Notes under the pieces: generated by a model | What the model saw: only the letters and a program-made list of their open reading frames with translations | Told to the model about the DNA's origin: nothing | Databases searched by the model: none | In this document: one piece after another, positions 32,605-39,269 of the stretch | How the letters are laid out: each line of letters opens with the position of its first letter | How positions within the stretch are numbered: position 1 is the first letter of the stretch | Assembly: GCF_016863095.1 (NCBI RefSeq) | Contig: NZ_BOOF01000071.1 | Location: 1-39,269 of the forward strand | Direction: 5' to 3' | DNA length: 39,269 nucleotides | Source of the DNA: Microbispora siamensis | GTDB lineage: Bacteria > Actinomycetota > Actinomycetes > Streptosporangiales > Streptosporangiaceae | Position numbers and translations under genes: made by a program

Positions 32605-33474
32605 TCAGTCCCTCACGTCGATCGAGTCCGCCGTGCCCTCGGCGGCGGACGGCCCGTCGAGCTCCTCCGCGATCGCCCGTGCGTGCGCCGCGTCGGCGGC
32701 GTCGCGCTTCTTGTCGTGGAAGTACATGAACGCCTCCGCGACGAAGAACAGCGCGACCATCGGGAGTGCCAGCGCCAGCATGGTGACGGGGTCCTGGCTC
32801 GGCGTCGCGACGGCCGCGAAGACGAACATCAGGAACACGACCATGCGGGTGTGCTTGGACACCGTCTTGAACCGGAGCACCCCGATGACGTTGAGGAACA
32901 CCAACAGCAACGGCATCAGGAAGGAGACGCCGAAGATGATCAGCATCGCGAGCGCGAAGCTGAGGTACTCGTTGATGCTCACCAGCGTCAGCGTGCCCTC
33001 GGGCGCGAAGCCGAGCAGCAGGGACAGGCCCTTGTCCATCGTGACGTAGGCGAGAGCCGAGCCGGCGGTGAACAGCGGGACGGAGAGCCCGAGGAACGCC
33101 ATGGTGTAGCGGCGCTCGTTCTGGTACAGGCCCGGGGTCACGAACGCCCAGATCTGGTAGATCCAGAACACGGCCGAGACCACCACGCCGAAGATCACGG
33201 CGACCTTGAGGTTGACGAAGAACGAGTCGAAAACCCCGTTCACCACCAGCGTGCACTTGTCGCCGTTCAGCTGGTGGGCCTGCGGCAGCCGGCAGTACGG
33301 CTGCTTCAGGAAGTTCCAGATGGGCTCGAAGTAGATGAACCCGACGGCGGTCCCGACGACCACCGCCAGGATGGCCTTGATCAGCCGGTTGCGCAGCTCG
33401 CGGATGTGCTCCATGAGCGTCATCCGCCCGTCGTCCGCCGTGGCGGCGGGAGTCGACCGTTTCAACAGGGCCAT
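32605..33474 (-). CDS. tatC: Sec-independent protein translocase TatC
   Basis: A 289-residue polytopic protein with six membrane segments. MTLMEHIRELRNRLIKA is the conserved TatC N-terminal signature that binds twin-arginine signal peptides. FVTPGLYQNERRYTMAF is the conserved cytoplasmic loop with Pro and Glu. The C-terminus is charged and variable. With TatA it exports folded proteins; the chitosanase encoded at the right end of the window carries twin-arginine pairs and is a possible client. It lies 34 bases after tatA. AGGA stands about eight bases before the ATG. Confidence 0.95.
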   Translation of the reverse strand: MALLKRSTPAATADDGRMTLMEHIRELRNRLIKAILAVVVGTAVGFIYFEPIWNFLKQPYCRLPQAHQLNGDKCTLVVNGVFDSFFVNLKVAVIFGVVVSAVFWIYQIWAFVTPGLYQNERRYTMAFLGLSVPLFTAGSALAYVTMDKGLSLLLGFAPEGTLTLVSINEYLSFALAMLIIFGVSFLMPLLLVFLNVIGVLRFKTVSKHTRMVVFLMFVFAAVATPSQDPVTMLALALPMVALFFVAEAFMYFHDKKRDAADAAHARAIAEELDGPSAAEGTADSIDVRD

Positions 33475-33508
33475 CTGGTTCGTCCTGGGGTCAGTGGGGG
33501 TGCGGCAC

Positions 33509-33832
33509 CTAGTTGGAGCGCTGCTCGTTCTGCGAGCTCACCGGCTGCTGGCTCTCACGCAGCCTCCGGTTCTCCTCCTCCAGAGCACGCAGCCGCTCCT
33601 CGACGGACGGGGTGGCCGGCGGGATCTGCGCCGCCGGCTGAGCGACGGGCTCGGCCTGCGCCTTGACCGTCTGCCGCTCCTCGTCCTCCTCGCTCATCTT
33701 GCTGGTTTCCTTCTTGAACATGCGCAGCGACTGCCCAAGGGCCCTCGCGGTGTCCGGGAGCTTCTTGGCGCCGAAGAGAAGGATCAGAACCAGGAGGATC
33801 AGAATCCATTCCATGGGTCCGAGGTTGGGCAT
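33509..33832 (-). CDS. tatA: Sec-independent protein translocase TatA
   Basis: A 107-residue protein. One N-terminal membrane helix (LGPMEWILILLVLILLFGAKKLP) contains the FGxxKLP hinge, followed by the amphipathic helix DTARALGQSLRMFKKETSKM. The rest is a disordered acidic/Pro-rich and then coiled-coil tail (VEERLRALEEENRRLRESQ). TatA forms the protein-conducting assembly with TatC. AAGGA lies six bases before the ATG. It follows the 47-residue membrane microprotein gene by about 115 bases, which hold a TACGAT -10-like element at 33873-33878. Confidence 0.95.
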   Translation of the reverse strand: MPNLGPMEWILILLVLILLFGAKKLPDTARALGQSLRMFKKETSKMSEEDEERQTVKAQAEPVAQPAAQIPPATPSVEERLRALEEENRRLRESQQPVSSQNEQRSN

Positions 33833-33946
33833 GTCGTGTCCTTACCGCGAGGGCCGTGGGTACTACCCCCCGATCGTACGCGCACCGCACGCCAAAGTTC
33901 ACCTGTCCTCGGGCTTCAAAATCACATCAATCGTGCGCAAAGTCCC

Positions 33947-34090
33947 CTATTCGGGCACTCCGAATCGGCCCTTGGCCCGCCTGACCTCGGCATGCAGGTC
34001 GCGCGCCGCGGCCAGCACACGGGCGGCCGGCCACGCGAGGACGGCGAGCCCGGCCACGGCCACCGCGGACAGGGCGAAGAGCAAAGTCAT
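33947..34090 (-). CDS. 47-residue membrane microprotein between pafC and tatA
   Basis: A short frame begins MTLLFALSAVAVAGLAVLAW and continues with PAARVLAAARDLHAEVRRAK, ending GRFGVPE. It has one clear membrane helix (about 2-22) followed by a positively charged amphipathic helix, a shape resembling a TatA-like or single-pass regulatory peptide. GGGAAAG lies upstream of the ATG, and the start is only 14 bases after the pafC stop on the same strand, so it is an operon member. Third positions are strongly G/C, as in real genes here. Function unknown. Small genes at this place occur in other actinomycetes, to my recollection. Confidence 0.7.
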   Translation of the reverse strand: MTLLFALSAVAVAGLAVLAWPAARVLAAARDLHAEVRRAKGRFGVPE

Positions 34091-34104
34091 GTCACTTTCC
34101 CAGG

Positions 34105-35055
34105 TCACACGGTTTCGTAGTTGGCCAGCGCCTGCTTGGCGGTGGCCGTCACCCGCTCGGCGAGGGACGCCGGGGACAGCACCCGGCCGCTGTCGCCCAG
34201 CCGGAGCGCGAGCCGTACCAGCCAGGACTGGTCGCGGGCCCGCAGGGAGACGCGCAGACGGCCCTCACCGAGCTCGGCGACCTCCTCGCAGGGGTAGTAC
34301 TCCGCCACCCAGCGGCCCGCCGGGGTCAGCTCCAGCTCCACCAGCTCGTCGCTGTCCGACGGCCGGAACACGCCCTTGGCGACGTCCATCGGCTCGGCCT
34401 CGGCGGGCGGATCGGCCGGCACGTCGAGGACCTCGACCTCGATGATCCGGTCGAGGCGGAACATGCGCATCGCCTCGGCGCGGTAGCACCAGCCCTCCAG
34501 GTAGTGCCGCCCGTCCACGAGCACGACCCGCAGCGGATCGACCTCCCTGGGGGTGATCTCGTCGCGCCCCGGCACGTAGTAGCGCAGCGACAGCCTGCGG
34601 CCCCTGCGGGCGGCGTCGGTGATCACGGCGTGGGCGTCCGGGGCCGCGCCGATCTCCACCTGGACCTGGCTGCTCACCGTGGCCGCGCCCTCGCCCGCCG
34701 CCTGCTCCAGCTTGGCGATGACCCGTCCGAGCACGTCGCGGCCTTGGAACTCGGGCAGCTCGTCGAGCATGCGCAGCGCGACGAGCAGCGCGCTCGCCTC
34801 GTCCACGCCGAGCTTGAGCGGCCGGGCGATCGCCTCGGCGTTGTCGATGAGGATCTCGCCGCCGTCCCACGAGACGTCGATCAGGTCGCCGGGCGTGTGC
34901 CCGGGCAGGCCGCACATCCAGACGAGCTGGAGGTCGTCGATGAGCTGCTTTTCCGACAGGCCGAACAGTCGCGCCACCTCGGGCACCTGCGCGCCCGGAT
35001 GCGACATCAGGTACGGCACGAGCGCCAGCAGCCGCGGCAGCCGGTCCGAGCTCAC
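34105..35055 (-). CDS. pafC: PafC, WYL-domain transcriptional regulator
   Basis: A 316-residue protein with an N-terminal helix-turn-helix-like region (DRLPRLLALVPYLMSHPGAQVPEVARLFGLSEKQLIDDLQLVW), a central WYL domain (RGRRLSLRYYVPGRDEITPREVDPLRVVLVDGRHYLEGWCYRAEAMRMFRLDRI) and a C-terminal extension domain. With PafB it forms the heterodimeric activator of the RecA/LexA-independent DNA damage response known from mycobacteria. The GTG start overlaps the pafB stop as GTGA. No pafA gene is in the window. The membrane microprotein follows at once. Confidence 0.93.
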   Translation of the reverse strand: MSSDRLPRLLALVPYLMSHPGAQVPEVARLFGLSEKQLIDDLQLVWMCGLPGHTPGDLIDVSWDGGEILIDNAEAIARPLKLGVDEASALLVALRMLDELPEFQGRDVLGRVIAKLEQAAGEGAATVSSQVQVEIGAAPDAHAVITDAARRGRRLSLRYYVPGRDEITPREVDPLRVVLVDGRHYLEGWCYRAEAMRMFRLDRIIEVEVLDVPADPPAEAEPMDVAKGVFRPSDSDELVELELTPAGRWVAEYYPCEEVAELGEGRLRVSLRARDQSWLVRLALRLGDSGRVLSPASLAERVTATAKQALANYETV

Positions 35056-35993
35056 TGCAACGCCCCCTTCAGACGGCGGATCACGGCCTCGCGCGCGTCC
35101 GGCGGGTCAAGCACGACGGCGTCCTGGCCGAGGCTGGCCAGCCATCCGGCCAGCCGTTCCGCGTCGGCGAAGGTCACCTCGGCCTCGTCCCACTCTCCCG
35201 GCCCGGTACGCACGGCCTGGGCGGCGTGCCGCAGGCCGAGGCACGTGCCCTTGCGCACACGCACCAGGGCGACCCGCTCGTTCGGCAGCTCCTGGTAGCC
35301 CACCATGGCGCGCAGGTCCAGCCCCTCAGGCACGGTGAAGGCCCCCGGCCGCCCGAGCGTGGACACGGCCCCGGTGATCCGGCTCAGCCGGAAGACCCGG
35401 GCGGCGCCGCGGTCACGGTCGTGCCCGACCAGGTACCACCGGCCGCGCCTGCTGACGACCCCCCACGGCTCGACCGTCCGCCGCAGCACCGACTCGCTGC
35501 CGGCCGACCGGTAGTCGAAGGCGACCGCGCGCCGGTCCCGCACGGCCTCCCACAGCGCGGGGAAGGCGGGGTCTCGGGTGTCCACCCGCAGCTCCAGCGG
35601 GCTCTCCGTGAGGTCGGCATGCACGCCGCCCGCGGTCAGCTTCAGCACCGCCCCGCTGGCCGCCTCGGCGAGGCTCGCCCGCTGCCACACCTGCGCGGCC
35701 AGGCCGATGACGGCGGCCTCGTCGGGCTCCAGGGTGATCTCGGGCAGCTCGTACGCCTCGCGCACGATCCGGTAGCCGGGGTCGTCCTCCCAGGGGTCCT
35801 TGTGGACCTCGATGGGGATGCCGATCTCGCGCAGCTCGTTCTTGTCGCGCTCGAACATGCGCTGGAAGGCCTCGTCGTTGTCCGGGTCGTACCCGGGGAC
35901 GGCCTGCCGGATCTGCTCCGCGCTCAACGGCCGCCGCGTCGCGAGCAGGCAGATCACCAGATTGAGCAGCCGCTCGGTCTTCCGCCGCGACAT
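35052..35993 (-). CDS. pafB: PafB, WYL-domain transcriptional regulator
   Basis: A 313-residue protein. The N-terminal winged helix (KTERLLNLVICLLATRRPLSAEQIRQAVPGYDPDNDEAFQRMFERDKNELREIGIPI) resembles DeoR-type domains. The WYL domain (DRRAVAFDYRSAGSESVLRRTVEPWGVVSRRGRWYLVGHDRDRGAARVFRLSRI) probably binds a nucleic-acid ligand. It partners PafC in inducing DNA-repair genes. GGGAGG lies just upstream of the ATG. TAGCGT at 36016-36021 would be its -10 box; it overlaps the promoter of the divergent DUF3866 gene. Confidence 0.93.
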   Translation of the reverse strand: MSRRKTERLLNLVICLLATRRPLSAEQIRQAVPGYDPDNDEAFQRMFERDKNELREIGIPIEVHKDPWEDDPGYRIVREAYELPEITLEPDEAAVIGLAAQVWQRASLAEAASGAVLKLTAGGVHADLTESPLELRVDTRDPAFPALWEAVRDRRAVAFDYRSAGSESVLRRTVEPWGVVSRRGRWYLVGHDRDRGAARVFRLSRITGAVSTLGRPGAFTVPEGLDLRAMVGYQELPNERVALVRVRKGTCLGLRHAAQAVRTGPGEWDEAEVTFADAERLAGWLASLGQDAVVLDPPDAREAVIRRLKGALQ

Positions 35994-36015
35994 CGGGCCT
36001 CCCTTCCAGTGGAGA

Positions 36016-36025
36016 ACGCTACCCT
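36016..36025. promoter_or_regulatory. Overlapping divergent -10 boxes of pafB and the DUF3866 gene
   Basis: On the minus strand TAGCGT (36016-36021) serves pafB. On the plus strand TACCCT (36020-36025) ends seven bases before GTG 36033 of the DUF3866 gene. The hexamers share two bases, so polymerase could occupy only one promoter at a time. Confidence 0.45.
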
Positions 36026-36032
36026 TTTCGGC

Positions 36033-37100
36033 GTGATCAGATGGCGCAAGGGCGAAGTGGTGCGGGTCCGGCGCGAGTGGCCGGGAGCGGTGGAACTCGA
36101 CGTCGCCGTCGCCGAGGGCGAGTGCCGGGCGCTCGCCTATCCCCCGCTGGTGGGACGCCCTGAAGTGGGCGACACCGTGCTGCTCAACACGACCGCCCTC
36201 GCCATGGGTCTCGGTACGGGAGGGTACGCCATGGTGGTGGCCGTCCCGGACCGTTTACCGCAAGATCCTTCCGGCCCCGGTCACCTGGTGAAAGCACGCT
36301 ACACCCCGTTGCAGGCCACCGTGCTCGGCGCGGACGAGCAGGAGTCCCCGCACCACGAGGCGCTGCGGGAGGCCGACTCGGTCGACGGCATGCCCGTGGT
36401 GGTCGCCGACCTGCACTCCGCCCTTCCCGCGATCCTGTGCGGCCTGTACGCGGACTCTCCGGGGATCAGGGTGGCGTACGTGATGCAGGACGGCGGGGCG
36501 CTGCCGGCCTGGTTCTCGATGTCATGCGCGGCGCTGCGCGAGCGCGACTGGCTGTGCGGGGTGGTGACGACCGGCCAGTCCTTCGGCGGGGACGTCGAGG
36601 CGGTGACGCTGCACACCGGCCTGCTGGCCGCCCGCCACGTGCTCGGCGCCGACGTCGCCGTGGTCACGCAGGGGCCGGGCAACCTCGGCACCGGCACCCG
36701 CTGGGGATTTTCGGGCGTCGCCGCGGGCGAGGCGGTGAACGCCGCCGCCGTGCTGGCCGGGCGGCCCGTGGCCGCGCTGCGGGTCAGCGAGGGCGACCGC
36801 CGCGAACGGCACGTCGGGGTGTCGCACCACTCGCTCACGGCGTACGGCCGGGTCGCGCTGGCCCCGGCCCAGGTCGTCGTGCCGGACCTGCCCGGCGCGT
36901 TCGGGGCGACGGTGCGCGAGCAGGCCGCGGCCCTGGCCACGCGCCACGAGATCGTGACCGTGCCGGTGGAGGGCCTGCACGAGGCGCTCAAGGCGTCGCC
37001 CGTGCGGCTGTCCACCATGGGCCGCGGCCTGGAGGAGGACCTGGCCTACTTCGTGACCTCCGCCGCCGCCGGGAGGCACGCGGCGGCACTGCTGTCGTAG
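36033..37100 (+). CDS. DUF3866 family protein
   Basis: A 355-residue soluble protein. The N-terminal barrel-like part (VIRWRKGEVVRVRREWPGAVELDVAV, GDTVLLNTTALAMGLGTGGYAMVVA) precedes a larger domain with LVKARYTPLQATVLGADE, VADLHSALPAIL, YVMQDGGALPAWFS, VVTTGQSFGGDVEAVTLHTGL and TQGPGNLGTGTRWGFSGVAAGEAVNA. The family is widespread in Actinobacteria and some Firmicutes and has no known function. The conserved GGD/H and GPGNLGTGT loops look like an active site, which is inference. The GTG start follows TACCCT by seven bases, so it is probably leaderless. Its last 55 bases overlap the convergent DUF3291 gene. Confidence 0.85.
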   Translation: MIRWRKGEVVRVRREWPGAVELDVAVAEGECRALAYPPLVGRPEVGDTVLLNTTALAMGLGTGGYAMVVAVPDRLPQDPSGPGHLVKARYTPLQATVLGADEQESPHHEALREADSVDGMPVVVADLHSALPAILCGLYADSPGIRVAYVMQDGGALPAWFSMSCAALRERDWLCGVVTTGQSFGGDVEAVTLHTGLLAARHVLGADVAVVTQGPGNLGTGTRWGFSGVAAGEAVNAAAVLAGRPVAALRVSEGDRRERHVGVSHHSLTAYGRVALAPAQVVVPDLPGAFGATVREQAAALATRHEIVTVPVEGLHEALKASPVRLSTMGRGLEEDLAYFVTSAAAGRHAAALLS

Positions 37101-37522
37101 AAATCCTTGAACGTGAACGCCTCCGGGCCCGGCCCCTGGGTCCGGAGGAGGTCCAGGCGCGCCATCGCCTCGTCGAGCGGCGGCAGATGGCCCTCGGGCA
37201 CCCACCACATCACCGTGTACGGCTCGGCGATCCGGTGAAACCACTGCCGGCGGCGCCGCATCACCTCCAGATGGGCGCTGCGGTAGATGAAGTTCCACAA
37301 CGTCTCGCGGGACTCCCAGACGGAGAGGTTCACGACCAGCATCGGTCCGTAGTCGTGCTGGATCAGGTCCGTGGGCTCATCGCCCTCCTTCATGCGCCAG
37401 ACGAAGCCGGGCGCGGCGTCCGACACCTGGTAGATCGGCCCCAGAGCGGCGAGGAAGTCCGCCAGCGCGGGGGAGTCGAGGGGTTCCCGGAGATGGGCGA
37501 CGTTGAGCTGGGCGAGATGCAT
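37046..37522 (-). CDS. DUF3291 family protein
   Basis: A 158-residue protein with the ferredoxin-like monooxygenase-type fold of DUF3291. It begins MHLAQLNVAHLREPLDSPAL and holds PGFVWRMKEGD, LVVNLSVWESRETLWNFIYRSAHLEVMRRRRQWF and YTVMWWVPEGHLPPLDEAMARL, all typical family segments. Enzymatic activity is unproven. ATG 37522 is six bases after TAGAAT, so it is probably leaderless. It follows the cysteine-rich regulator gene by 14 bases on the same strand, and its C-terminal coding end overlaps the DUF3866 gene by 55 bases. Confidence 0.87.
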   Translation of the reverse strand: MHLAQLNVAHLREPLDSPALADFLAALGPIYQVSDAAPGFVWRMKEGDEPTDLIQHDYGPMLVVNLSVWESRETLWNFIYRSAHLEVMRRRRQWFHRIAEPYTVMWWVPEGHLPPLDEAMARLDLLRTQGPGPEAFTFKDFYDSSAAACLPAAAEVTK

Positions 37523-37528
37523 GCCGCG

Positions 37529-37534
37529 ATTCTA
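37529..37534 (-). promoter_or_regulatory. -10 box, leaderless, of the DUF3291 gene
   Basis: TAGAAT on the minus strand ends six bases before ATG 37522. It lies in the 14-base gap after the upstream regulator gene, so DUF3291 may be transcribed independently. Confidence 0.5.
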
Positions 37535-37536
37535 TG

Positions 37537-38196
37537 TCAATCTACGTTGTTTTTAGAAGGCTTGGAGAAGGCCACACAGCACTCCTCCGGTCTCGGGTCG
37601 AGCGTCGCGGCGACCCCGGTCTCCCCCAGACCGGCGAGCAGCCCCTCGCACAGCGCGAGGTTCATCGAGCACACGAGCAGCGGATGACTGTCGGCCAGCA
37701 CATGGAAGGGACAGTTTCGCAGCCGCACCCGCCCGTCCTCCTCGTACGGCTCGTAGCCACGCGCACGCAGCACCTCCATGAGGTCGCCGGACGCGGCGTC
37801 GGCGGCGGCCAGGCGCTCCCCCGCCCGCCGCGCGGCCTCCTCGGCCTTCTCCTCGCCGCCCAGCAGGTCGACGGTCTCCGCCAGCACGAGTGCGAGCGTG
37901 CGGTAGTCGCGGGGCGGCAGGCTCACGGCCCGCTCCTCACGCACCCGCCGGTAGACCTTCGCCGGGCGGCCGCCGCCGGGGCCGGCCCTGCCGCTCAGCC
38001 GCCGGAAGCCCGCCTCCAGCAGGCCCGCCTCCACCAGTTTGTCCAGGTGGTGGGCGGCCAGCGTGCGCTGGACGCCGGTCGCCTCGGCCGCCTCGTTGCG
38101 GCCCACGTCCCGCCCCTGCTCGGCCACGAACCGGTACAGCGCCCGCCGTACGGGATCGCCGAGAACGCTGATCGACTCCAGGTCGTCGCTCGTCAC
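37537..38196 (-). CDS. ArsR/SufR-like regulator with a C-terminal cysteine cluster
   Basis: A 219-residue protein with a winged helix at about 5-60 (LGDPVRRALYRFVAEQGRDVGRNEAAEATGVQRTLAAHHLDKLVEAGLL) and the GPGGGRPAKVYRR wing. A helical middle follows, then a C-terminal domain with NCPFHVLADSHPLLVC, ALCEGLLAG and PRPEECCVAF. The cysteines are C162, C176, C183, C206 and C207. The layout recalls the iron-sulfur regulator SufR, but the spacing is not its canonical one, so cluster or metal binding is plausible and not shown. GTG 38196 lies six bases after TAGACT. It is divergent from csnA, whose promoter region it shares. Confidence 0.82.
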   Translation of the reverse strand: MTSDDLESISVLGDPVRRALYRFVAEQGRDVGRNEAAEATGVQRTLAAHHLDKLVEAGLLEAGFRRLSGRAGPGGGRPAKVYRRVREERAVSLPPRDYRTLALVLAETVDLLGGEEKAEEAARRAGERLAAADAASGDLMEVLRARGYEPYEEDGRVRLRNCPFHVLADSHPLLVCSMNLALCEGLLAGLGETGVAATLDPRPEECCVAFSKPSKNNVD

Positions 38197-38202
38197 AGCC
38201 GG

Positions 38203-38208
38203 AGTCTA
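38203..38208 (-). promoter_or_regulatory. -10 box, leaderless, of the cysteine-rich regulator gene
   Basis: TAGACT on the minus strand ends six bases before GTG 38196. It is only about 20 bases from the -35 element of csnA on the other strand. Confidence 0.45.
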
Positions 38209-38229
38209 GGCGGGGTGACAGGGAGGCCG

Positions 38230-38260
38230 TTGACACCGCCGGGGACTGCTGCTTTCATTA
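38230..38260 (+). promoter_or_regulatory. Promoter of the chitosanase gene
   Basis: TTGACA at 38230-38235 is a perfect -35 hexamer. The -10 region is poor (TTCATT or TCATTA around 38254-38260, 18-19 bases away) and runs into the operator at 38257. A repressor there would cover the polymerase site directly. Confidence 0.5.
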
Positions 38261-38275
38261 GGAAACCTTACTAAC
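38257..38275. promoter_or_regulatory. CsnR-type operator before the chitosanase gene
   Basis: ATTAGGAAACCTTACTAAC matches the operator at 7407-7425 in 16 of 19 positions. Its two arms pair in six of nine positions, so it is a less symmetric and possibly weaker site. It overlaps the -10 region of csnA. Confidence 0.8.
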
Positions 38276-38362
38276 TAAACCCCCTCACGGAGGGCTCACC
38301 CCCGCCCCGCGCCCCCTTCCCCGCACGACGCACGGCCGCGGGCGGAGAACGGAGCGACGCAC

Positions 38363-39238
38363 GTGAAAGACCCGCTGATCAGGCGCACTCCCCGGCGCGC
38401 TGCTCTGCTGCTCGTGGCCGCCGCCGCGGCCGTACTCCCCGCGAACGCGGCGGGAGCCGCCACCGGCGGCCCGGCCTCTCCGGCCTCCTCCGCCCGGGAG
38501 GCCGTGAAGGTCACCGTCAAGGCGCCGGTCGACCTCACGGACCCGAAGAAGAAGGAGATCGCGATGGAGCTCGTCTCCAGCGCGGAGAACTCCTCACTCG
38601 ACTGGAAGGCCCAGTACAAGTACATCGAGGACATCGACGACGGGCGCGGCTACACCGCCGGGATCATCGGCTTCTGCTCCGGCACCGGCGACATGCTCGA
38701 CCTGGTCGAGCTCTACACGACCCGCAAGCCCGGCAACGTGCTGGCCAAGTATCTGCCCGCGCTGCGGAAGGTCAACGGCACCGACTCGCACAAGGGGCTC
38801 GACCCGGACTTCCCCAAGGACTGGCGCACCGCCGCCGCCGATCCCGTCTTCCAGCAGGCGCAGAACGACGAGCGCGACCGGGTCTACTTCAACCCCGCCG
38901 TGGCCCAGGCCAAGGCCGACGGCCTGCGCGCGCTCGGGCAGTTCGTCTACTACGACGCCATCGTGATGCACGGCCCCGGCACCGACCCGGTCAGCTTCGG
39001 CGGCATCCGCAAGACGGCCATGAAGAAGGCGAGGACCCCGGCGCAGGGCGGCGACGAGGTCGCCTACCTCAACGCGTTCCTCGACGCCCGCAAGGCGGCG
39101 ATGAAGACCGAGGAGGCGCACAGCGACACCAGCCGGGTCGACACCGCCCAGCGGGTGTTCCTCAAGAACGGCAACCTCGACCTCGACCCGCCGCTGCGCT
39201 GGAAGGTCTACGGCGACAGCTACCAGATCCTCGGCTGA
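38363..39238 (+). CDS. csnA: Secreted GH46 chitosanase
   Basis: This endo-chitosanase of 291 residues cleaves beta-1,4 glucosamine links in chitosan outside the cell. The signal peptide (about 1-33) has two Arg pairs (RRTPRRAALL), a hydrophobic core and an ANAAGA-like cleavage region, compatible with twin-arginine export. The mature part closely follows the Streptomyces N174 enzyme: KKEIAMELVSSAENSS, WKAQYKYIED, IIGFCSGTGDMLDLVELY and DGLRALGQFVYYDAIVMHGPG. The catalytic pair corresponds to E74 (SSAENSS) and D92 (DDGRGY), equivalent to Glu22 and Asp40 of the mature N174 enzyme. GTG 38363 has GGAG eight bases upstream. It is regulated by an operator shared with the csn operon. Confidence 0.95.
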   Translation: MKDPLIRRTPRRAALLLVAAAAAVLPANAAGAATGGPASPASSAREAVKVTVKAPVDLTDPKKKEIAMELVSSAENSSLDWKAQYKYIEDIDDGRGYTAGIIGFCSGTGDMLDLVELYTTRKPGNVLAKYLPALRKVNGTDSHKGLDPDFPKDWRTAAADPVFQQAQNDERDRVYFNPAVAQAKADGLRALGQFVYYDAIVMHGPGTDPVSFGGIRKTAMKKARTPAQGGDEVAYLNAFLDARKAAMKTEEAHSDTSRVDTAQRVFLKNGNLDLDPPLRWKVYGDSYQILG

Positions 39239-39269
39239 CGCCCGTACGGCAGGGCCCCTCCCACCGGAA

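Overview
The window is about 72% GC by eye, with G/C-biased third codon positions and frequent GTG starts (one TTG). It carries actinobacterial landmark loci: pafB-pafC-tatA-tatC, helY, an lnt-ppm1-fxsA run and a HelD-like helicase. I infer a filamentous actinomycete, plausibly Streptosporangiales. That placement rests on gene content and style, not on a phylogeny.

Layout. Bases 1-161 hold the 5' end of an unrecognised minus-strand gene that runs off the left edge. A GC-rich tandem repeat and a PRC-barrel stress-type protein follow. Next come the lipoprotein N-acyltransferase / polyprenol-phosphate-mannose synthase / FxsA run and a HelD-type helicase. From 7.4 to 14.06 kb lies a six-gene operon (ROK repressor, sugar-binding lipoprotein, two permeases, GH4 glycosidase, sugar kinase). 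Its composition and order match the csnR-E-F-G-H-K operon of Streptomyces for chitosan oligosaccharides. It ends tail-to-tail with an Lrp/AsnC regulator.

From 14.6 to 21.8 kb there is an uncharacterised accessory block. It has a two-gene cassette (a small His-rich protein plus a DUF6745 protein) facing a six-gene minus-strand chain: two tandem leucine-rich-repeat STM4015 proteins, the ATP-grasp-like STM4014, the sulfatase-like STM4013 and two radical-SAM enzymes, STM4012 and STM4011. Every junction of that chain is an overlapping stop/start. A TPR protein precedes it. This is the most interesting system here: it looks like a protein- or peptide-modifying pathway with no known substrate.

From 23.7 to 38.2 kb most genes are housekeeping: an M24 peptidase, a PP2C/SpoIIE phosphatase, a 5'-3' exonuclease, an RNB ribonuclease, a membrane protein, HelY, a diacylglycerol-kinase-type lipid kinase, TatC, TatA, a 47-residue membrane microprotein, PafC, PafB, DUF3866, DUF3291 and a cysteine-rich ArsR-like regulator.

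The window closes with a complete, secreted GH46 chitosanase gene (csnA). The 19-bp operator in front of the csnR-like repressor recurs, matching at 16 of 19 positions, at the csnA promoter 31 kb away. The two loci therefore form one inferable regulon: extracellular chitosan cleavage, oligosaccharide import, phosphorylation and hydrolysis. A second theme is leaderless transcription: at least eight genes have a TANNNT -10 element ending 6-7 nt before the start codon.
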